A DNA stretch of 64,000 nt from Ciona intestinalis (taxonomy: Eukaryota; Chordata; Ascidiacea; Phlebobranchia; Cionidae): NCBI RefSeq assembly GCF_000224145.3, contig NC_020178.2, positions 454,986 to 518,985 of the forward strand, given 5' to 3'. Numbering within the stretch: the first letter of the stretch is position 1; every line of letters starts with the position of its first letter. Shown here one piece after another: positions 8,577 through 17,500 of the stretch. Below the pieces are notes generated by a model. The model had not been told where the DNA came from, did no database searches, and was given only the letters and a program-made list of their open reading frames with translations. The position numbers and the translations under genes were made by a program.

Positions 8577-10933
8577 ACTCTACATAGGTGATCGGTGCAA
8601 CCATAATAACCCATGTTACAACCACACATGCCACAATGGTGGCTCTTGCTCTCTCGTGTGGGCAAACCCCACTCCAACAACTGGCCACCAGGAGGCAGTA
8701 GCACCAACAGCAACGTGTGTATGCAGTTCTGGGTACACTGGTAATTTATGCGAAAATGTAAGTCAAAAAAAAATTTTTTTTAATATAATTTTTAACGTAA
8801 TTTATTTTTACTATCAATAATTTATTTTTACTAATTTAGTGTAATTGTTTTTACCAAAAATTATTTTTATCATTTATTAAAAATTGTTTTACGCACATCA
8901 CTTTAAAACATAGACGCCAAACTTTATACTGCAGGGGAGGCAGGGTTAGTTAGACACACATTCCTATAAAACAAATCTAACTTATTGGTTTTATTGTTTA
9001 CTGATTAATGCAGTGTCAAAAATTCCAGGGTTGGCCCGCCTACCCTGCCACCCCAGGTTTGGCGCCTATGACTTTCAACAATACAGCACTTAGATTTGAC
9101 TAACATAGTAGTGTAAAAGTAATCTCACTTTAGAGCTACATTTTTTGTGATTTTAAAAAAAAGAGTGTTTCTTTAACCCGCAATCACCCACAAAGTTACA
9201 TACGTGGTAACTTGTAAGCAGAACGAGGTGTATGAAACAAAACACCTGTGTTATAACAACAGTAATTCCCCGCCACACAAGAATAAAGCAAGTTACATTC
9301 ACTTTTCACATACGCAGCTTTCACCATTCACACCAAGTTAAAATTACCTAAATTATATCCAATAATTCAGAACGCACCTCAGACCCAGAGTTTATGGGTC
9401 ATACTGGGTCCTATTATCGGCGCCGCCGGGCTTGTCTTTTTTCTCGGCCTCCTAATAGCGCTTTTGTGCTATGCACGCGGCGCTCGTGCGAGCCGTGGTG
9501 TCTACAGTCCACAAGCCACCGAGAGTGCCGCTGCCACGACACATGCCACGCCATTGCCATTAAAAGTGCCGCCTGAGAGGCTTATATAGGGTATATACAT
9601 GCATGTCGTGCAGGCATGTTATAGGTGTCGTATTTTCGCATGTCAGTCATTTCATGTAATGTCTGAAATTCTATAACTTGTGAGCATGAGGTGTATGAAT
9701 ACTCCATGTGTATTTGGTGTATAAGAAGACAGCCATGTTATAACTTAGCAGTGAGCATGAGGTGTATGAATACATCGTGTGTCTGGTGTATAAGAAAACA
9801 CCCATGTTATAACTTGACAGTGAGCATGAGGTGTATGAATACACCATGTGTGTCTGGTATATAAGAAGACACCCATGTTATAACTCGCCAGTGAGCATGA
9901 GGTGTATGAATACACCATGTGTGTCTGGTGTATAAGAAGACACCGATGATATAACTCGACAGTGAGCATAAGGTGTATGAATACACCATGTGTGTCTGGT
10001 GTATAAGAAGATCTAAAAATATAAAGATAGAATAGTAACAGTTATAAATGCCCAGCCGTTTTTTGGACCTTATAGATGCAGAATTTAAACAGACGTTGTA
10101 TAGTGCTGTATAGTATTATACAGTAGAGTAGGATGGGGGGAGATGGGACACCTTTAGCACATAATATCCAAATATTTTGATAGTGTTTTAAACAATTAAC
10201 AATGTTCTATGGGAGTTGTGAGGATACGTTTTTTTAATTCTTTGAATGTTCTTTGTTTACTACCAAATGGGACGAGAAAATCGAATAAAAAGGTGTCTCA
10301 TCTTTCCCCACCCTACTATATATTGCATGTATATTCATTCATTTCAACTAACCGGTAAGTCGAGGGTTCAATTCTCACCCCAGTTAGTTAAAATTTGTAT
10401 CATAAATTTTATGATTCATACTTTAGCTTGACAGTGAGCATGGGGGGGTCTTAGTAAAACTGACGATTCATACTTTGCATGCTGTTTTGCTGACATCATT
10501 ATGACTTAACAAAAATTAACCGACATAACTTAACAAATATAAAAATTTTTCATTGTCATGACTCAACAAAAATTGCTGCCGAAATAATGATTGCCAAAAA
10601 AGATTCCAAATTTATCATGACTTCACAAAAAAAGTGCTGACATCATGATATGCATGCACCCCCTAACATAGAAATAAAATAACCTTCTTACAGGCCACAA
10701 GTGAAGCGTATCGCAGCGTCATAATTCTTGCTTCTTGCGTCGGAGGAGCCACCGTCCTCTTGCTCCTCCTTGTGGCGATAATGTCGCTGGTTTCGATCGT
10801 TTTAGAGCGACGAGCCACGTCGGGAACTTATTCTCCAAGTAAAAGGGAACAGAACTCAGCGACCCCACAACAGCCCGGAATTGAGATGCTTACTGATATA
10901 AAACCGCCGCCAAAATGCGAAAGGCTTATTTGA
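631..10933 (+). CDS. CRB: Crumbs homologue, 3' part (LamG/EGF ectodomain, TM, polarity tail)
   Basis: Crumbs is an apical type I membrane protein; its short tail binds FERM proteins and, through C-terminal ERLI, PALS1/Pals1-type PDZ proteins to set epithelial polarity. Exons: 631-838, 1045-1120 (end uncertain), 1525-1662, 1801-1916, 2245-2324, 2623-2727, 3161-3380, 3748-3906, 4317-4499, 4728-4861, 5227-5454, 5698-5824, 6284-6491, 6991-7104, 7441-7582, 7925-8068, 8588-8757, then either 9371-9589 or 10694-10933. Apart from the 1045 exon, every junction keeps phase. Domain order is end of LamG1, EGF, LamG2 (1525-2727), EGF, LamG3 (3748 to about 5260), eight EGFs (one calcium-binding, starting DIDEC), TM, tail. 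This is the CRB1/Crb order, with more membrane-proximal EGFs than I recall for vertebrate CRB1. The last EGF carries a Pro/Thr/Ala-rich insertion. The 5' end, including the signal peptide, lies outside the window. The exon at 1045 meets an in-frame TAA at 1121 where a donor is expected. The identification is certain from LamG/EGF order plus GTYSPS and ERLI motifs. Confidence 0.93.
1948..2200 (+). mobile_element. tRNA-derived SINE, 5' head intact
   Basis: It starts with an A-box-like TGGCTCAATGG and a B-box-like GGTTCAATGCC about 45 bases downstream, so it has the internal pol III promoter of a tRNA-derived SINE. The body continues with the shared segment (CCTTGGGCAA, then CCAACCCAGTGGTCACTAATGG) and ends in a GTAGGACCTCACC module that also occurs alone at about 10950, 11135, 35440, 42195, 44860, 50880 and 56085. 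It sits in the Crumbs intron between 1916 and 2245. Confidence 0.8.
3490..3725 (+). mobile_element. MITE family C (CTGGGGTGACATTG ends), two partial copies
   Basis: A repeat with CTGGGGTGACATTG at one end and TAGACACCTAACAGCAGGGTAAAA at the other, with CATAGGGAACCTCATTGATT in the middle. Two partial copies lie in tandem here. Other copies are near 1310-1440, 6065-6215, 18845-18990, 30412-30785, 33245-33325 and 45385-45470. No coding capacity. Confidence 0.65.
6585..6920 (+). mobile_element. tRNA-derived SINE, near full length
   Basis: It contains a degenerate A box (GTTGGTTAGCGCGCC), B box GGGTTCAAGGC, the CCTTGGGCAAGAC body, and the 3' module with GAGGTGTATGAAACA and CCCATGTTATAAC, ending in TTACATTCATTCATT. 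The tail shows the complete composite structure of this family. It is in the Crumbs intron 6492-6990. Confidence 0.8.
7139..7370 (+). mobile_element. SINE copy, 5' truncated
   Basis: Lacks the tRNA-like head and starts at the GCTGCTACCATTGTG body; the 3' module and its TTACATTCATACATT tail are present. In the Crumbs intron 7105-7440. Confidence 0.7.
8190..8515 (+). mobile_element. SINE copy with duplicated 3' module
   Basis: Truncated body followed by two tandem 3' modules (about 8310-8432 and 8434-8515). Another isolated module is at 9188-9300. These fill the introns on either side of the last EGF exon. Confidence 0.65.
8915..9072. mobile_element. Palindromic MITE with GGCGCCAAAC-type ends
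   Basis: About 160 bp with inverted ends around AGACGCCAAACT and AGGTTTGGCGCCTATG and a conserved core with GGGGAGGCAGGG and CTGCCACCCCAGG. Other copies: 20525-20690, 31710-31885 and 45868-46030. This copy lies just upstream of Crumbs exon A. Confidence 0.7.
9371..9589 (+). CDS. CRB: Crumbs alternative last exon A (TM + tail, ERLI end)
   Basis: A phase-0 exon of 72 codons plus TAG, which follows the last EGF exon (ends 8757, phase 0). It encodes a hydrophobic segment of about 26 residues starting at LWVILGP, a basic juxtamembrane stretch, RASRGVYSPQ (the FERM-binding region), an Ala/Thr-rich linker and PPERLI. Relative to the usual RATRGTYSPS, the first Thr is Ser, the second Thr is Val and the final Ser is Gln. 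The stop codon excludes exon B from the same mRNA. The first AATAAA after the stop is at about 10284, inside a MITE. Confidence 0.9.
   Translation, partial: NAPQTQSLWVILGPIIGAAGLVFFLGLLIALLCYARGARASRGVYSPQATESAAATTHATPLPLKVPPERLI
9680..10012 (+). repeat. 70-bp minisatellite, about 5 units
   Basis: Units of about 70 bp start at GAGCATGAGGTGTATGAATA near 9682, 9754, 9825, 9893 and 9964. Each unit contains the near-palindromic GGTGTATGAATACACC and ends CACCCATGTTATAACT. It occupies the 3' UTR/intron just after Crumbs exon A. Open frames across it are a by-product of the repeat length. Confidence 0.9.
10126..10318. mobile_element. GTAGGGTGGGG-family MITE between Crumbs exons A and B
   Basis: A well-preserved copy with both ends. 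It contains the first AATAAA (about 10284-10289) downstream of the exon A stop, so it could help polyadenylate the exon A isoform. Confidence 0.75.
10694..10933 (+). CDS. CRB: Crumbs alternative last exon B (TM + tail, ERLI end)
   Basis: A phase-0 exon of 79 codons plus TGA. It begins ATSEAYRS, has a long hydrophobic segment (VIILASCVGGATVLLLLL onward), then ERRATSGTYSPSKRE, a linker with GIEML, and KPPPKCERLI. The tail keeps both threonines of the canonical Crumbs juxtamembrane motif and the GIEML and PPP elements found in fly and vertebrate tails, so it is the more canonical of the two. It could be an alternative last exon of the upstream gene (phase fits) or the last exon of a separate CRB3-like gene; I see no signal-peptide exon between 9590 and 10690. 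Confidence 0.9.
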   Translation, partial: ATSEAYRSVIILASCVGGATVLLLLLVAIMSLVSIVLERRATSGTYSPSKREQNSATPQQPGIEMLTDIKPPPKCERLI

Positions 10934-11821
10934 TGTTTTAAGTGTTTTCTATATGGGTGAGGTCCTGCAGCGTGGCACGCCATGGAATTTGTGTTTTTTT
11001 TTTTATTTTAAGCCTTTTACCAATACAGAAAAAAAAGAATGTAAAAATTATGTTTTTTAACGGAAAAATGCACATTTTTCAAATACTTATTTAGATGATA
11101 CACTTTTTATATATTATAACTCTTTTCTATATGGGTGAGGTCCTACAGTGTGACACACCATGGGACCTTAGTTTTGGAATTGACCCATTACCCCAATTTT
11201 TACTCCTTTTACCAATTACCAACAAGAAAATTTTAAAACATCTGATTTTTTTGAAAAATTTGCACATTTTTCAAACCGTACTAAAGCACATTATCCCAAT
11301 ACTTTTATTTTGTAAATATTCTTATTAAAATTGTCACTTTTTACTCATTTCCGAAAGATTTATCAGTTTTACTATCGAAAAAAGCACACCGAATAAAATT
11401 TATCATTTTTTTTTGCTGTTCCTTTTTTTTATTTTTTTTTAGATTTCATTTTATTGTGATGTCATAATATATGGTGCTCGCCTGATAGTGTTATAATATT
11501 TTTATTTTCGTGCCAATTTCTCTTCATTGTGCTGCTGCATCTATTTCTTTGTTTCTTTTTTATCATGTTTCACCAAAAATCATATCTCATAAGCATCATA
11601 AAAAATTTTGTCACGAAAAATTTTTCAAAATATTTTTGTCACGAAAAATTATTTTTTTTTGCTTTTATCAAATTATTGCTACTAAATCTTCGTTTTAATA
11701 AAAAATACTTGAAAAATATTTATTTCTGTTGTTTGTACAATTTATCAAATCCACAAACCATAAAAGGTTAAGAAACACCGGTGTATATATATGTTATTAT
11801 ATACACCTGTTTTATAACCTG

Positions 11822-12313
11822 ACAGTGAGCATGAGGTGAATGAATACACCATGTGTGTCTGGTGTATAAGAAGACCCCCATGTTATAACTCAACGGTGAG
11901 CATGAGGTGTATGAATACACCATGTGTGTCCGGTGTATAAGAAGACACCCATGTTATAATTCAACAGTGAGCATGAGGTGTATAAATACACCATGTGTGT
12001 CTGGTGTATAAGAAGTCACCCATGTTATAACTCAACAGTAAGCATGAAGTGTATAAATACACCATGTGTGTCCGGTGTATAAGAAGACACCCATGTTATA
12101 ACTCAACAGTAAGCATGAGGTGTATGAATACACCATGTGTGTCTGGTGTATAAGAAGACACCCATGTTATAACTCAACAGTAAGCATGAAGTGTATAAAT
12201 ACACCATGTGTGTCCGGTGTATAAGAAGACACCCATGTTATAACTCAACAGTGAGCATGAGGTGTATGAATACACCATGTGTGTCTCGTGTATAAGAAGA
12301 CACCCATGTTATA
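11822..12313 (+). repeat. 70-bp minisatellite, about 7 units
   Basis: Same unit as at 9680-10012, with starts near 11826, 11896, 11968, 12038, 12109, 12180 and 12250. Units beginning TAAGCATGAAG and GAGCATGAGG are mixed, so the array has partly diverged and re-homogenised. Confidence 0.9.
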
Positions 12314-13274
12314 ATTCGACAGTATGCATAAATTAAAATACACCTTTAACCGAGGTACTTTCCCTGTGATGTCACACCATGTTACGTCACCAAAGTGCAA
12401 CGTCAAGAACCTGGGTTATATATAAACGTCATAATAAGCATTTCCGCTTAAAATACGTGCATTTTGAAATCGCGCACGAACGACTTAAAATAGAAACCTC
12501 CGTCCTGAACCAATATGCTTAAAATTCATGACTCGCTATAGCTTACTTAAACGTGTGCCCTTATAGCGCTAAATAAGATCCACAAATTGTATATTCGTGA
12601 TATAACAGATTATATTTGACTGCCTCGGTTTGGCGTTTTATATTTGGACTTGATAAATCGATTAAAAAGGAATTTACGTTGGTCGGAAGAAATTTATGTA
12701 ACATTATAGTACTGTGGGGTGAAATGAGATACCGTTAGCACATAATATTCCTTTTTTTTTCTGATCGTGTTTTTAACAATTAACAACGCTCTTTTAGAGT
12801 CGTAAGAATACGAATATATTTCTGTAAATATTCTTTGTTTACTACTAAATGGGACGATAAAAGAACGAATGTCGTTTTCCAACCACGCCAGGAAAAACAA
12901 AAACTACCTTTAAAACTATTTCTTAGTTCATTTTTCACCCGTTACGTTTTTTATCGTCAATTTCAAAATTCCAGTTTTACTATTATTATTACGTCATAAT
13001 AACCTTTACCATGCACGCGTCGCACTTCCGTTTTGCGTAGACAATGCACCGTGTGACGTCACAATGGTTTTTCCAATTCCATAAACGGTAGAATCGCTAC
13101 AACAGCGGAAGTGGTCCATTATTAAATTACGTCAGTTTATTACCGAAAATAAACGTAAATCGTCTTTAAAACGTTTTTTATACGATTTCGGTAATAAACG
13201 AGTTAAAAGGATGAATGTAACTTGTTTAAACAATAAATCAATGGCTCATCTGGTATAAAAAACGTATAGTGTAT

Positions 13275-13317
13275 TTCCAACGTTTCGTCTGCCATACGGC
13301 GAGACTTCATCAGGGAA
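13275..13317 (-). ncRNA. Hammerhead-ribozyme-like motif (Penelope/retrozyme type)
   Basis: Read on the minus strand: TTCC, CTGATGA (13307-13313), helix II with arms GTCT/AGAC and inner arms GCC/GGC closed by a GTAT loop, GAAA (13283-13286), CGTT, then GGAA. The order CUGAUGA-helix II-GAAA is the hammerhead catalytic core. TTCC and GGAA can pair as the start of helix I, and the predicted cut is after CGTU, between 13279 and 13278. Helix III is almost absent (palindromic AACGTT), as described for the hammerheads of Penelope-like elements and retrozymes, which work best as dimers. I see no reverse-transcriptase ORF nearby, so this would be a remnant or a non-autonomous element. Activity is inferred, not shown. 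Confidence 0.7.
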
Positions 13318-14384
13318 TAAAACGCAACAGTTACTACAAGCGAAAAGCAGAAAAGGTGAGAAAAAGGCGATATTAACGTGATAAGGGCACTGTAAGGAAG
13401 AGACGGTGGAAGGGCAAACGCACAACGGCAGTCACGTGAAAAAATCGGAAACAGAAAAATTTTTTATATCAGGTTGTTGTAAACTGTGGGGAAATAGGTG
13501 CATTGTTCTTTGTTGTTGACACATTCTCGGTGTTTGTGAATGTGTAGAGTCTCTAAAAACATGTAACTTGTTTATCCTCACGTGGCAAGGCAACTACAGT
13601 CGTTATAACATTGGTGTTCTGTTTCCTACACCTTATGTCAGCTTACGAGTTACCACATATGTAATTGTTTTGTGGGTTTAGCAGTCACGCTTTTTTAACG
13701 TTTTTTAGCGTGTTTTAACGACTGTCGTCCGCTGCTAATTCCCTTCTCTTCACTGTTTTAATTAATTTGATCTTTGCTATCGTATTCGAAGAGAAATGAT
13801 CTGTAAAAAAACGTCGGAAAAACGTTTTTTGTACGATTTTGTTTTAGACGCTATTTGCGCCATTGTGACGTCACAAAACCGACAAGTTCACAGATTCGCG
13901 TCATAGTCTTGAGTTCATTTAGTGCCCAAGGCAAAATATAACAGGCCAAGTCTCAAAATAATACATTTCAATAACATTGCGCAATATGTAATAATCACAA
14001 ACCAATACAAAAACAATAGTCAAGAGAAATGCATGGAAAAAAGGCATTAACATTAAGAATGGCTCACGGAAATCTCATTTTGTCACAGTTTTAAATACAA
14101 CAAGCAAGCTTTTAAAATGTGTAACTGGTATGTCATGTAAAAACTGTTTAAAAGCAAAAGGTACTTGGTTCAAATCTCGGTGCTGCTGTTCCGACAATAT
14201 GCTATGCCAGAAAAAATTTATGGAATGAATGAATGTAACATATTTATCTTCATATGGCAGGGTAATGACAGACGTTATAACACTGGTGTTCTGTTTCATA
14301 CACCTCGTGCCCACTTACAAATTACCATGTATGTAGTTTTTTGGTAACTATTTTTTCGCAGCAATTTTTAAATTTTTTTAAACA

Positions 14385-14475
14385 CATACACCCACAATGG
14401 TAGCAGCATCGAGTTTTGAACCTGTGCCCTCTTGGCTAGAGGCAGGTGTAATAACCACTGTACCACAAAAACACT
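14385..14475 (-). mobile_element. SINE head, minus strand
   Basis: The reverse complement reads TGGTACAGTGGTTATTACACC, then a B-box-like GGTTCAAAACTCG and GCTGCTACCATTGTGGG. It lies about 70 bases beyond the Niban stop codon. Confidence 0.7.
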
Positions 14476-14546
14476 GCAATATACTTAAAAGTTTTGCGAT
14501 AAAAAAAATTGGGCAGCTTGGCACAGCATGGGGTCCATTTAAACGC

Positions 14547-17500
14547 TCACGAATCCATATGTATTAATTCCCCTTGTTCATCATACATTAAATTAACATT
14601 TTCCACAAAACCATTTCCAGCGCACCTAAAATCATTCTCTCCATTAACTAAAACATCTCCTAAAGTTTCGGAAGTTGAAATATGATCTTTATGCTCGTTG
14701 CCCAAAACTTCCATGGCTTCTAACTCATTTTCTGTTAATGCGACTTCATTTTCAACTTTTTCCGGTATTTCGAAATCGAAATTTGCGCTCGTAACATTTT
14801 CTTCGCCATTTAGAGTTGAAATCGTTAAAATTCCGCTATCAGGAGAACCATTATCCTCAAAATTCTCATTTCTCTTCTCTCTCACTTCTTCCTTTGTTTC
14901 TTTATTATATTCAAATCCTCCTACTCTTTGCTCTTCGCCTGTTTCTTCCTTATAATCAGGAGTAAACGCTTCTCCTGTCTCTCCGTCCATGACATCAGAA
15001 AATACGGGCAGATCTTCAAATACTTCTTGGGAGGTCCTTTTTATAACTGCTGGTCTGTGGGGTAAGATGGATACTGTTAGTGTGGGGTAAGATGGATACC
15101 ATTAGCACATAATATTCCATTTTTACTGATCGTGTTTTTACCAATTAACAGCGCTCTTTTTAGAAGTTTTGAGGATATGGTTATATATTTCTGTAATTAT
15201 TATTTGTTTACTATCAAAAATATGGTTACTCGTACGTGGGCACAAGGTGTATGAAACAGAACACCCATGTTATAACAACTATCATTGCCCCACAATGCGT
15301 AGATAAATAAGTTACATACATGGTAACTCATAAACGGGCACAAGGTGTATGAAACAGGACACCCGTGTTATAACAACTGTCATTACCCCTCTAGCAAGCA
15401 TAAAAGTTACATCCATACAACACCGATATAGCAATATAGAGTACTCACGAAGGTTTAGTGTCTTCGTCTGTAATACATGATGATATGGGACTATACTGAC
15501 TTGATGAACGGCAAGCTTTGGACATGTTCAGCGCCTTTAAACTGGATTTTAACACTGCATAAAATGTAAGTCTGTTATGTTCTTATTTTCAATATTTTTT
15601 ACAAATCAAGAGAGGTGGTTTTGTATTTGAATTTATTTGAAAACATATATATAGTTGGGTAGGGAAAGATGGGACACCTTTAGCACATATATTTAAATAT
15701 TCCCATCGTTTTTAAATAGTTAACAATGGTTTATGGATACAGTTTTATAATTCTTTGATTGTTCTTTGTTAACTTCTCAATGGGACGTGAAAATAAAGTG
15801 AAAAGGTGTCCCATCTCCCCCCACACTACTATAAAATATTTTATTGTCATTTTTTAACATAAATCACCCACAAAGTTACATACATGGTAACTCCGAAGTG
15901 AGCACGAGGTGTATGAAACAGAACACCCGTGTTATAACCACTATCGTTTTCCGGCCACGCAAAGTAAATTTTAAAAATTATATATCGTAAAAAATTACCT
16001 GGCTCAAAGAGGTCATTAAAATGCTTAGTCAGCACGCTGGTAAAGACATTATTAATCGGCATAAATGTGGAAAGAGACGGATCGATCAAATATTCAAACC
16101 CGGACATTTTCTAAATAGAAACAAAATATTATTTCATAAACATAACATTATAGTACCTAAAACTGTTCTTTTGTTTTTATATGTGCAAAATTGGGTTTAT
16201 TTCCTAAAAATATCCTGCACACACTCATGTTATAACGACTGTTGTTTTCCGACCATGCGAGGATAAATAAGTTACATTCATTGATTAAATAAGTTAATTC
16301 ATTAGTTCAAAATCTTACATATTATATACATACCCCTTTGCATGCATGTTCTATAGCAGCTCGAGTATGTTCCATGGTAGCTGACTGAATAACTGATCGG
16401 AATAATCTCTTTTGTGCCAAAAGAATATCAAAATCAAGTTTCTAAAAAAGTAAAAAAACTATATGGTAAATTGCTTAAAATGATAAATTGCTTAAATACG
16501 AAAATTCACTAATAGTACAAAAAAATGTTAAACACCTCCTTTTTCCAGGGAAAATACCCCTTTTTTAAGGGAAAATAAAAATAGCTTAAAACCCAAGGCC
16601 CATGAAAATCGAGTTTCTAAATGACAAAAATTGGTATATTGCTTAAAATCTTCAAGAAAATTCACTAATAAACTATAAAAATGTTAAACAGATCCCTTTT
16701 TGGGGGGGGGGGGGAATTAGGAGGTTGGGGCAAGATGGTGCATGTTTTTTATCGTCCCATTTGGTAGTAAACAAAGAATATTTACAGAATTATATAACCG
16801 TATTCTCATGACCCTAAAGGAGCGTTATTAATTGTTAATACACAATCAGGAAATATGGGATATTATGTGCTAAAGGTGTCCATTTTACCCCACAGTACTA
16901 TAAAAAAATATTACTGTTACACTATGACATAATGTTAAACGAATACCTTTAAAACTCTGGCTTGTATTTTGGTTACCAGAGATTTGGTCAGTTTTCCGTT
17001 TCCTACAGTGACAGCATCCCCACACAAAGCCTCAAATGTACATATGGCAGAATCTAATAGCTGTATTATGTATAGACTTAATTAATATGGATTTCTAATG
17101 CAAAATTTTAAAGTCATTTTGGTTTGGATTTTCACCAGCAAATGATAACCTTGAATTGGTTGCACAACTTTTTGCAGGTGTTTATATGAGTTAAGTTGTA
17201 TTTGACCGACACTTCAGTATTTTTAACAGCAAGTTTTTAAAAAGTTTACTTTTAACAGGTGTTTATATACACAATACTTTATTAAAAATACATTACAAAA
17301 ATTACAACAACTTTTAAATCAACAGGTAAAAAACACTAACTTTTTGTTGGTGTGTGTATATACTCAGCAAAAATGGAGTAAGATTTGACTCTGGGAAAAC
17401 AGCTTGAATTTGAGACAGTGCAATCATATTTGTGTTTGAAGTGGGATGCATGAATTCTGGGTTTCTGAAAAGGTATTTAGTTATTTTGTTTATAGTTGCA

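Larger units (their letters stand above)
10934..14546. other. Convergent intergenic region between Crumbs and Niban
   Basis: Both flanking genes end here. Contents: GTAGGACCTCACC modules (about 10950 and 11125), AT-rich DNA with possible poly(A) signals (AATAAA near 11392 and 11696), a minisatellite (11822-12313), a TATATAAA with nearby ACGTCA-type sites around 12370-12435 but no gene after it, a partial MITE (12705-12860), a hammerhead-like motif (13275-13317), isolated SINE modules (13560-13680, 14225-14345) and a SINE head on the minus strand. I find no coding exon. Confidence 0.7.

Noticed and set aside
9745..9989. Open frames of 60-74 aa over the 70-bp minisatellite
   Set aside because: Pure repeat translation; the same peptides appear at 24786-24900 and 43955-44420.
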